Shown here one piece after another: positions 8,673 through 14,787 of a stretch of DNA of 36,670 nucleotides (its first letter is position 1; each line of letters begins with the position of its first letter). Origin of the DNA: an uncultured Eggerthellaceae bacterium (lineage in GTDB: Bacteria; Actinomycetota; Coriobacteriia; Coriobacteriales; Eggerthellaceae); contig CALBGP010000023.1 of the NCBI GenBank assembly GCA_937892845.1, positions 1 to 36,670 on the forward strand, in the 5' to 3' direction. The notes beneath the pieces are model-generated. The model was not told the DNA's origin, ran no database searches, and worked only from the letters and a program-made list of their open reading frames with translations. The translations under genes and the position numbers were made by a program.

Positions 8673-8702
8673 GCACCGCAGCGACCCCCCTCGCTGCGGT
8701 GC
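8673..8702 (+). promoter_or_regulatory. Perfect 11-bp hairpin just upstream of the moeA-like gene
   Basis: GCACCGCAGCG (8673-8683) pairs with CGCTGCGGTGC (8692-8702) around an eight-base C-rich loop. It ends 18 bases before the ATG and a few bases before the AAGGACGG ribosome site. There is no T tract, so it is not a simple terminator. It may be a translation- or processing-control stem in the leader between the binding protein and the moeA-like gene. I cannot match it to the molybdenum-cofactor riboswitch. Confidence 0.5.
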
Positions 8703-8720
8703 CCCTACGAAAGGACGGAT

Positions 8721-9986
8721 ATGAGAGACCATTCCAAACACATCCAGATTTCGCGCGAAGAGACCGTGGCAGGCCTTCTGGCCGCCTGCGATTTCCCCTC
8801 CGAATCTGAGATGGTGCGCATCGATGAAGCCTTCGGCCGCGTACTGGCCGAAGACGCCGTAGCCACCTGCACCTTGCCGAACGTCCTGACCTGCCGCATG
8901 GACTCCATCGCCGTGCATTGGACGGACTTCGCCGACGGCATGCCCGACACTTCCGCCTGGGTGCGCGGCGTCGACTGGCAGTTCGCCAACACCGGCGTTG
9001 CCATGCCCGAAGGCTTCGACACCGCCATCGTAATCGAGCACGTCACCGTTTCCGAAGACGAGCAGCATGTCGAAGTGCACGCGGCGCCTTCTGCCCAGTT
9101 CGCAGGAACCTCCGCCGTGGGATCGCGCATGAAGCCGGGCGACGTGCTGGCACAGGCAGGCGACCTGGTCACGCCCGACGTGGCGGCCCGCATCGCGGGC
9201 GGCAACATCACCAGCGTGGCCGTGCGCCGCAAGCCGCGCGTGGCTTTCATACCCACGGGCAACGAACTTGTGCCCGCGGGATCGGCCGTAGTCCCCGCCG
9301 GAAAGAACATCGAGTCCAACAGCCTGGTAGTCCGCGGCAAGGTTGAGGCGTGGGGCGGCGAATTCCTACCCTTCGACATCGTGCCCGACAATCCGGCGCT
9401 TATCGTTGAAGCCGTCAAGCGCGCGTGCGCCTGCGCCGACATCGTGGTGCTCAACGCCGGATCATCCAAGGGATCCGAAGACTGGTCGGTCGAGCAGCTG
9501 GAAGAGATAGGCACCATCATCTGCCACCAGACCAATCACGGACCGGGGCACCACAGCTCTGCTGCCGTCGTGGACGGAACGCCCGTCGTGGGCATTTCCG
9601 GACCGCCGTTCGGGGCTTCTTTCACCCTCGGGTTCTACCTGCTGCCGTTGATGAACCTGTTTTTGGGACTTTCGCCCGAACCCTTCAAGATTCCCGTCCG
9701 CCTGACCGAGCCCTTCCCTGCCGCAGGACCCATGTCCGGCCACACCGCCGGCAAGAAGTACGCCGGCGAGGAGCGCCCGCCGGAAGCCGTGGATGGCACG
9801 CAGTTCTTCAGCGTTCGCATGATGAACGTGGAGATGCAGCCCGACGGCTCACTGACCGGCACGCCGGTTGCAGGACGTCCGGGTTCGCCCGCCACGCTTT
9901 CCGCAAACGCGCTGTTCATGCTGGAATCCGGGCTGAATGCGCCGAAGCCCGCCGCAGGCGACGTCATCTGGGTTGAACTGCGCTAG
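8721..9986 (+). CDS. Variant MoeA-family molybdopterin molybdotransferase
   Basis: 421 residues from ATG 8721 (AAGGACGG upstream). The MoeA order is clear: N-terminal region with CRMDSIAV (58-65, normally SxMDGYA), the PTGNEL motif at 178-183 (normally PTGDEL) and the MogA-like domain with AGSSKGSED (246-254). The two loops that are usually GKP and GLPGNPVS read GPGHHSS (274-280) and GISGPPFG (291-298). MoeA inserts molybdate or tungstate into adenylated molybdopterin in the cytoplasm. The altered loops suggest a paralogue with a specialised role, perhaps tungsten handling or a metal-binding or sensing form. It lies 151 bases behind the importer lipoprotein gene. Confidence 0.85.
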   Translation: MRDHSKHIQISREETVAGLLAACDFPSESEMVRIDEAFGRVLAEDAVATCTLPNVLTCRMDSIAVHWTDFADGMPDTSAWVRGVDWQFANTGVAMPEGFDTAIVIEHVTVSEDEQHVEVHAAPSAQFAGTSAVGSRMKPGDVLAQAGDLVTPDVAARIAGGNITSVAVRRKPRVAFIPTGNELVPAGSAVVPAGKNIESNSLVVRGKVEAWGGEFLPFDIVPDNPALIVEAVKRACACADIVVLNAGSSKGSEDWSVEQLEEIGTIICHQTNHGPGHHSSAAVVDGTPVVGISGPPFGASFTLGFYLLPLMNLFLGLSPEPFKIPVRLTEPFPAAGPMSGHTAGKKYAGEERPPEAVDGTQFFSVRMMNVEMQPDGSLTGTPVAGRPGSPATLSANALFMLESGLNAPKPAAGDVIWVELR

Positions 9987-10025
9987 AATCAATTGCACGA
10001 AGGCCGCATGGCCGCCGAAATACCC

Positions 10026-10062
10026 AACGCCCGGCATCCCTTCGGATAGCCGGGCGTTTTTT
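10026..10062 (+). terminator. Rho-independent terminator after the moeA-like gene
   Basis: AACGCCCGGC (10026-10035) pairs with GCCGGGCGTT (10049-10058), and six T residues (10057-10062) follow. It is a textbook intrinsic terminator 40 bases past the stop, and it closes the importer/moeA transcript before the DUF1653 gene. Confidence 0.9.
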
Positions 10063-10076
10063 CGCAAGGAGCAGAT

Positions 10077-10334
10077 ATGGATGCAAAGCAGCCCACAGGA
10101 CAGCTCTCCCGTGTCATAGAACCGGGCACCTACCGTCATTTCAAGGGCAACATGTACCGGGTCATAGGTCTGGCCAAGCATTCCGAAACCGAGGAGCCGC
10201 TCGTCATCTACCAGGCACTTTACGGCGAAGGCGGCCTATGGGCGCGCCCGCTGGAGATGTTTGCCGGCGAAGTGGACCATGCCAAATACCCCGATGTCGA
10301 ACAACGTTGGCGCTTCGAACGCGTGGATGGCTAA
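10077..10334 (+). CDS. DUF1653 protein (intact copy)
   Basis: 85 residues from ATG 10077, with AAGGAG upstream. The family signature is present: PGTYRHFKGNMYRVIGLAKHSETEEPL is the usual start, followed by VIYQALYG, WARPLEMF and RFERV. DUF1653 proteins are short, cytoplasmic, of SH3-like barrel form in prediction, and of unknown function. The last 136 bases, including the stop, recur at 13703-13838 with five differences, all transitions. The gene is therefore complete, but its 3' end marks the left border of the accessory block. Confidence 0.88.
   Translation: MDAKQPTGQLSRVIEPGTYRHFKGNMYRVIGLAKHSETEEPLVIYQALYGEGGLWARPLEMFAGEVDHAKYPDVEQRWRFERVDG
10199..10334 (+). repeat. Direct repeat, copy 1 (3' end of DUF1653)
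   Basis: 136 bases matching 13703-13838 in the same orientation. The five differences are CCG/CCA, CAA/CAG, GAT/GAC, GGC/GAC and the stop TAA/TGA: three are synonymous, one changes Gly to Asp, and one swaps the stop codon. This pattern says both tails evolved as coding sequence. The two copies bracket the 10335-13702 block. Confidence 0.93.
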
Positions 10335-10470
10335 GCCCGCAGCAATCCGCCAAAGAGAAAACCATCCATGAACTGAGACTTCAAGAAATGAGGAGCTTCG
10401 AGCGCTCGATTTCTCGTGGGATGAAAAAATCGAAACGGCACAGCCCGCCAGCCTGAGCAACAGTTCAAGA

Positions 10471-10493
10471 TGGGGAGCCATAATGACTCCCCA
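10471..10493 (-). terminator. Terminator of the island's minus-strand unit
   Basis: TGGGGAG (10471-10477) and CTCCCCA (10487-10493) form a seven-base perfect stem with a nine-base loop, seven bases beyond the stop of the last island gene. The T run on the minus strand is short, so strength is uncertain. The remaining gap bases 10335-10470 show no gene. Confidence 0.5.
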
Positions 10494-10499
10494 AAAGCC

Positions 10500-10823
10500 C
10501 TACAAAGCAAGAACATGAGGCGTTTCCAGATCCTCTACCTCAAAAGTGCCGTCATTGATTTCAGCAAGCCTCCTATTCAGCTTGGCAAGGAGATCAAGGG
10601 TCTTATTCTTGTCTTGGCGCTGCTTTTCCTTATCGAAGGCGAAGGACTCGTCATCATCGAAGAAGTAATACGAGTCAAACATATTTCCCAGATCGGCATT
10701 GAGCTTCGAAACAACAGGATCCTCCAGAACCAAAGGATAGCCGTCTACTTCAATGCCAGTTCCATGCTCACAAACCCAAACAGGACCGTGCATAAACTCA
10801 TTCATAAGTCGGACAGTAATCAC
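10500..10823 (-). CDS. Probable immunity protein of the adjacent putative toxin
   Basis: 107 residues, starting at GTG 10823 with GGAGGAG five bases upstream. The small acidic protein opens ITVRLMNEFMHGPVWV and continues with YPLVL and DPVVSKLNADLGNMFDSYYFFDD. This loosely resembles small immunity-type or antitoxin-type proteins that start MKIRLMxDYxCxPLW and carry a later PLSxxLxxxLxxW stretch. It follows the putative toxin gene by 17 bases on the same strand, the usual toxin-immunity order. The assignment depends mainly on this context; the motif similarity is from memory and weak. Confidence 0.5.
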   Translation of the reverse strand: MITVRLMNEFMHGPVWVCEHGTGIEVDGYPLVLEDPVVSKLNADLGNMFDSYYFFDDDESFAFDKEKQRQDKNKTLDLLAKLNRRLAEINDGTFEVEDLETPHVLAL

Positions 10824-10840
10824 AATATCTCCTCCATTCC

Positions 10841-11374
10841 TTACATGCGCTTCGGGTACGCCGATACAATGAACCCATTACTGCCTATGCCAGCAACCAC
10901 ATAATAGCCGCCTTCGTAGTAATACTGCCTCGAGTATCCCACTCTGCTCCCGATAGGCTTCATCGTATCGCTGACTACGGTTCCGTTGGTGATTGCGCGG
11001 TGAAGATACTCGGGCACCTCGCTTTCGGAAACACCGAACGCCTTGGCGAAATCGGCTGCATGACCCGGGGTCGTCCCGTTTCCGTGGAGGATATGCTCAA
11101 GTCCTGCGGATGCTCCACCGCTTTCCAGCCAAACAATCTGACCGGTTTTGTCCTTGGTGATAAAAACCATCTTTTCGCGCGAGAACTTGATGCCAGATTC
11201 TTCGAGTTCCTTGACTAGAATCTCGTCGATTAGCGGCGTTTCACGTTGGGATTCGACATCTTGCTTGAGCCTAGATTCATTTTCGCTCGCAATGATTCCG
11301 TGGTATTCCTGCTCAATCGTAGACTGCGGGGATCCGTTGGTTCCGTGCGCGAGGCCGCTATTGGTTCTGCGCAT
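10841..11374 (-). CDS. Putative RNase-fold (BECR-type) toxin protein
   Basis: 177 residues from ATG 11374, supported by a strong AAGGAGG site eight bases away. A longer in-frame start (11455) inside the upstream gene is rejected. It overlaps the end of the DUF4417 gene by 17 bases. The N-terminal 60 residues are polar and probably linker-like. The C-terminal domain has GLEHILHGNG (91-100), a following helix with HAADFAKAFGV, ITNGTVVSD, YYYEGGYYVV and the closing strand FIVSAYPKR. This H...T/S...Y-P layout is that of the Barnase-EndoU-ColicinE5/D-RelE (BECR) nucleases often found as toxin tips. Catalytic residues would be His94 or His97 and Tyr173. Activity is inference. Confidence 0.5.
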   Translation of the reverse strand: MRRTNSGLAHGTNGSPQSTIEQEYHGIIASENESRLKQDVESQRETPLIDEILVKELEESGIKFSREKMVFITKDKTGQIVWLESGGASAGLEHILHGNGTTPGHAADFAKAFGVSESEVPEYLHRAITNGTVVSDTMKPIGSRVGYSRQYYYEGGYYVVAGIGSNGFIVSAYPKRM

Positions 11375-12140
11375 GAATTTCCTCCTTCCTGGCGGTGTTT
11401 CTGTCCTTGAGGCTATTGCGCGGGACGACAATTTCGATGCCCTCACTAATTGCATAAGAAAAAATGTCTTCGACAGCGGCCATATCGCCGCATACGTCGT
11501 AGACGATAATTGCCTTGAGGCTCAAGATATCGACAGTACGCTTTACGATTTCCTTAAGCATATCCCGTTCGACATCATCGTCTACGCAGCCTTTTGTGCT
11601 GAAGGCGACAACGCTGCATTTCTCAAGGCCATCAAGCGCAAAACCGACACTGTCGGCGGTTGGCATCGTGATGAAAGGGATGACAACAGCTCCAAGCTCT
11701 TTGGCAAACCACAGACCCACGATACGGGCCTTCTTGAGTCGATAGTGCTCCTCAAGGTCATCAACGTCACCGAACTGGGAGTAGTCGGGGGTAAAGAAAA
11801 TGCGGACACCCTCGAATCGCTGTCTATACTGTTCAAGAAGCTCCTCATCACCATAGTAAATGGCACTGTACAGGCCGTGAATTCCGTCAAAGACATTGTC
11901 GTATTGCCAGAATCCCACCGCTGTTAGCGACGTGTGGTGATAAAGACTCGGTTGTCCGTAAAGAGCAATGTAGTCAGGATAGACATCAGTGTTCGAGACC
12001 AGCTCGGGCAGGCCGTGGATACCGCAGGAGTGAGTCTCGTTGGTGTACTTCAGGTAGTTCAGGCAGCATTTCTTTCGAAGGTCGATCAGCTCGTAGGCCG
12101 TATCGCCGTTCGGAAGAGTGATTTTGCGTCGGCGCTTCAT
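11358..12140 (-). CDS. DUF4417 family protein
   Basis: 260 residues from ATG 12140. Conserved stretches of DUF4417 are visible: VGFWQYDNVFDGI, then FFTPDYSQFGD, then RIVGLWFAKELGAVVIPFITM, a region CSVVAFSTKG, and LKAIIVYDVCGDM. Cys residues cluster near the N terminus (CCLNY and SCG). The family is scattered on phages, plasmids and integrative elements, and its function is unknown. The ATG lies within the TGA of a tiny upstream ORF (ATGA), so translation may be coupled. The gene overlaps the next one by 17 bases, which ties it to the putative toxin-immunity pair in one transcript. Confidence 0.75.
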   Translation of the reverse strand: MKRRRKITLPNGDTAYELIDLRKKCCLNYLKYTNETHSCGIHGLPELVSNTDVYPDYIALYGQPSLYHHTSLTAVGFWQYDNVFDGIHGLYSAIYYGDEELLEQYRQRFEGVRIFFTPDYSQFGDVDDLEEHYRLKKARIVGLWFAKELGAVVIPFITMPTADSVGFALDGLEKCSVVAFSTKGCVDDDVERDMLKEIVKRTVDILSLKAIIVYDVCGDMAAVEDIFSYAISEGIEIVVPRNSLKDRNTARKEEIHAQNQ

Positions 12141-12244
12141 CGGGGCACCTGGATTTTGATTGCCAGATGAATACCGCCTGCGAAAGTGCCAGCAACAGAA
12201 TTTCGTCGCTCGGCAAGCAAAAGCTCGACCATGGTCATCACCAT
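12137..12244 (-). CDS. Small ORF coupled to the DUF4417 gene
   Basis: 35 codons from ATG 12244 to a TGA that overlaps the DUF4417 ATG by four bases (ATGA). GAGAGG lies just upstream of the start. The product starts MVMTMVELLLAERR and ends in a mixed hydrophobic and basic tail. It is unlike any family I know. It could be a leader peptide whose translation is needed for DUF4417, or chance. A further ORF of nine codons with a strong GGGAGGTG site lies just upstream (about 12361-12390, minus). Confidence 0.35.
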   Translation of the reverse strand: MVMTMVELLLAERRNSVAGTFAGGIHLAIKIQVPR

Positions 12245-12297
12245 GCCTCTCAATATGGAGATTTACAGTTTTTTCACATATTTTGGGGCTGGCATGT

Positions 12298-12378
12298 CAT
12301 ACTTAGCTTGTCTCGCGGTGTGTAGGACACACCAGCCCATTGATCGCTTGGATTCCCGTCCTAGCGATCAATTTTTTT
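12298..12378 (+). ncRNA. Candidate small antisense RNA with its own terminator
   Basis: On the plus strand an extended -10 like element (TGTCATACT, 12295-12303) precedes about 70 bases. These hold a perfect stem GGTGTGT-AGG-ACACACC (12317-12333) and an intrinsic terminator: ATTGATCGCT (12339-12348), AGCGATCAAT (12363-12372) and seven T residues (12372-12378). No plus-strand gene ends here. The RNA would be antisense to the leader of the minus-strand island operon. Terminator evidence is strong; promoter evidence is weak. Confidence 0.45.
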
Positions 12379-12419
12379 GTCTTCAAGCATGGGCATCACC
12401 TCCCTTCATTCTCAATCAA

Positions 12420-12998
12420 CTAATTCAACAGCTCAGGCCGTGCCTGCTGGGCCTTGAGCAGGTCAACCCATCTTCTCTCGACGCGAGACGCCCCCGGTGC
12501 CACACCATACCTGCCACGACCAGCAGCTACGAAGCACCCTGCCTTCATCAGTGCCATGACGGTAATCTGAATCTTGTAGACAGGCATACCACTAAGAGCC
12601 TTCTCCACTGCAGACACAGTGAACACGTCTGCGCTGTCCAGAAGTTTGCGTATGACAGAGCAAACGGACTTTGCGTCAGAAAATGGCAGTGACTTCTTGT
12701 AGCACTTGCCAGACTCATCACTACGGGGCGCGACCTTCCAGAGCTTTTCCTCATACACGAAATATACGGGGAATTCGGTCCTGTCGGAGTCCATAGACGC
12801 CAGGGCTACATTCGACTCAGCTGCCTTGATTTTTACGTCTTTCGGAGCAGACAGCTCAGAGGCAATATCACGAATCTTCTGAGCTATTTCCAGACAGCGG
12901 AACATAGAGTCGTAATCCCCACCGGCACTCGCGCCAATCTGACGACGTAGGGATTGTTCGGCCTCGTTCAGACATTCAATTGCCTCGGTAAAGTCCAT
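12420..12998 (-). CDS. Unknown island protein with C-terminal winged-helix-like region
   Basis: 192 residues from ATG 12998, with GAGGATG upstream. Residues 1-50 form a predicted amphipathic helical hairpin (ECLNEAEQSLRRQIG and CLEIAQKIRDIASEL). The middle (about 75-110) is beta-rich with a charged segment. Residues 120-170 look like a winged helix: FTVSAVEKALSGMPVYKIQ, then ITVMALMKAGCFVAAG, then a wing GRYGVAPGA. I recognise no family. A good promoter (TTGTCT, 18-base spacer, TATGAT) precedes it. As first gene of the island on this strand it could be the regulator of the downstream DUF4417-toxin unit, but the terminator-rich gap between them argues for partly separate control. Confidence 0.65.
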   Translation of the reverse strand: MDFTEAIECLNEAEQSLRRQIGASAGGDYDSMFRCLEIAQKIRDIASELSAPKDVKIKAAESNVALASMDSDRTEFPVYFVYEEKLWKVAPRSDESGKCYKKSLPFSDAKSVCSVIRKLLDSADVFTVSAVEKALSGMPVYKIQITVMALMKAGCFVAAGRGRYGVAPGASRVERRWVDLLKAQQARPELLN

Positions 12999-13030
12999 CG
13001 CATCCTCGCTAGATCAATTAACCCAGACGC

Positions 13031-13060
13031 ATCATAGCACACTATGGACACGACAGACAA
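13031..13060 (-). promoter_or_regulatory. Promoter of the 12420-12998 gene
   Basis: On the minus strand a -35 box TTGTCT (13060-13055) and a -10 box TATGAT (13036-13031) are separated by 18 bases and lie about 30 bases upstream of the ATG. This is the clearest sigma-A-type promoter in the island. Confidence 0.6.
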
Positions 13061-13702
13061 ACATGATATTTTCCTAGACACGCAAATACAGAGATGTTGA
13101 CACGAAGATTCAACAGCGGAGGCATCGAAGCAGCCAGAACCCCGTGCGATTGCGGCTTGCTCTTATATTCTTACCCTCAAATGCGTAATTTTATGGCTGG
13201 GGCAGTAAGTCGACTTGTCGTTGCCCTCACAACGGCATATACCATAAGCTCGTCATTCCCCAGGAGAACATCAGATGGTTTCCTGGGTCTGGTACAGAAG
13301 AGCTTGATGTGCTTGCGGCTTGAAACCAGGGAGCGCAGACCACGATGAATATCGGGCCACTGAGGACAAGGTCTGAAGCCCAATTCACATGAAAGCCCAG
13401 ATGGTAACTGAGTAACAAGATGCATGGAGGGGTTGCAGGACAACACATGATGACAAGTCGATCATCTTCCGAGATCGACATAGGAAAATCGACCAAAGCG
13501 CCTGGTCGAGATACCCATGCAGGGACGCATTTTCGGTCGGAGGCCCGGAAAGGTTGTTTGCATACCTCGACAAGCGCTCTCGCTCGACGAACCCATGCCG
13601 ACGGATAACGACATCGCAGGAATCCGCAGCGGGTTCGACCCCTCAGAGCGAGCCTGCTGAATCATCCCGCAATGGGGGCGATGCGATCAAATGGAGCCAA
13701 CT
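13061..13702. other. Gene-poor segment at the right side of the island
   Basis: About 640 bases without a supported gene. Short ORFs occur on both strands, for example minus 13177-13446 and plus 13094-13348, but none has a good SD or a recognisable product. Composition is intermediate between the AT-richer island and the GC-rich flanks. It may be remains of a decayed element or recombination gene. No tRNA, integrase or transposase trace could be recognised. Confidence 0.5.
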
Positions 13703-13838
13703 GCTCGTCATCTACCAGGCACTTTACGGCGAAGGCGGCCTATGGGCGCGCCCACTGGAGATGTTTGCCGGCGAAGTGGACCATGCCAAATACCCCGATG
13801 TCGAACAGCGTTGGCGCTTCGAACGCGTGGACGACTGA
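13703..13838 (+). pseudogene. 3' fragment of a second DUF1653 gene (direct repeat, copy 2)
   Basis: Encodes the last 44 residues of DUF1653 (from LVIYQALYGEGG to the end) plus a TGA stop, without the N-terminal half. The reading frame is open upstream to about 13554, but that stretch does not resemble the family. A possible fusion ORF exists but lacks a good start. It is the right border of the accessory block and probably non-functional. Confidence 0.85.
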
Positions 13839-13917
13839 GCCCTGCGCGAGGCGGCGCGAATATCGGCGCTTGCACGAAATGGGAAGTTGAGACATCCGGT
13901 ACCACTCAGCGCAAACG

Positions 13918-13954
13918 AAAAGCGCCGGCCGCGCAATGATGCAACGACCGGCGC
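13918..13954 (-). terminator. Intrinsic terminator of the B3/B4-domain gene
   Basis: On the minus strand GCGCCGGTCG (13954-13945) pairs with CGGCCGGCGC (13931-13922) with one G-T pair, followed by TTTT (13921-13918). It lies about 25 bases after the stop at 13979. Confidence 0.8.
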
Positions 13955-13978
13955 CTAAGGGCTCGTTTCTTCGGAGCG

Positions 13979-14704
13979 CTACTCCGCAATGACCAGCTCG
14001 GGGGTTTCGCGGGTCACAATCTGCTTCACGGCTATTTCGGCGCCGAGGTGTTCGGCCATCAAGCCGGCGAACTCATCAACCGCCGCAGCGAGGTCATCTT
14101 TACGCGCGGGGTCCACGCACTCGATGATCAGGAAGCCGTCACGCGATTCGTCCGTAAGCGCAGTTCGCACGCCATCGCGCCAATTCCAGCAACGGCACAC
14201 CGCACCTGCGTCATCGCGATAGCACAGCTCTCCCGGCAACGTGGGGTCGTCGGCATCTTCACCCAACGCGCGGAATGCATCGCCGCCCTCGGTGATGCCC
14301 AAACGCAGATCGCCCACGAATGCCGCAATGTCCTCGCCGCCGACGGGCAGGGCGTACTTGAGCGAAATGGCGTTGTAGATGTCGACGGACGGTGTGATGC
14401 TGCCCACCGGATTGCTCTTCAAAACGCGCTTGAGCAGGTTTTCAACCGAGCAGCGTGCACCCTTCTTCGACTTGAACTTCTTATAGGCCTCGCGCCAGAC
14501 GCGCGCAGCTTCGTTTTCGCTGATGGTGTTGCTGGTCAAGTGCTTATTGGCCTGCTCGTTGGCATCTGCCAGCAAGCGGCGGATGGCCTCGGCCGACTCA
14601 GGAGAAACCTCATCGGTCGACTTCATCCCACGTGCGACCACGATTCCCAGCGCCGCATCGGGGAACAACTCCCAAAAACTATCTTCAGCTACAAACTTCT
14701 GCAT
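13979..14704 (-). CDS. B3/B4 domain protein (tRNA-editing-like domain)
   Basis: 241 residues from ATG 14704, preceded by AAAGGAAA. The B3/B4 domain, shared with the beta subunit of phenylalanyl-tRNA synthetase, is seen in the run NPVGSITPSVDIYNAISLKYALPVGGEDI (about 97-125) and in the later CYRDDAGAVCRCWNWRDG and TALTDESRDGFLIIE. Stand-alone B3/B4 proteins of this size are common in anaerobes and are thought to bind or edit aminoacyl-tRNA, though the substrate is not established. It has its own terminator, and its 83-base upstream gap suggests its own promoter, so it is probably not part of the lysine operon. Confidence 0.82.
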   Translation of the reverse strand: MQKFVAEDSFWELFPDAALGIVVARGMKSTDEVSPESAEAIRRLLADANEQANKHLTSNTISENEAARVWREAYKKFKSKKGARCSVENLLKRVLKSNPVGSITPSVDIYNAISLKYALPVGGEDIAAFVGDLRLGITEGGDAFRALGEDADDPTLPGELCYRDDAGAVCRCWNWRDGVRTALTDESRDGFLIIECVDPARKDDLAAAVDEFAGLMAEHLGAEIAVKQIVTRETPELVIAE

Positions 14705-14787
14705 GATATTTCCTTTCACCGTCTAATTTGCGAAGCAGTATGTTAGCGCAAAAGGGCGGCGTGCCCACTCCAGACAGCATCGCAGGC

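Noticed and set aside
13177..13496. Overlapping minus-strand ORFs that look partly protein-like
   Set aside because: No ribosome site, no family resemblance and stop codons in each frame when extended. Kept only as an unexplained segment.
13630..13652. tRNA T-arm-like sequence (GCGGGTTCGACCCC)
   Set aside because: The five-base T stem does not pair beyond two or three bases and no acceptor, anticodon or D arm could be placed around it. It would have been attractive as an attachment site.
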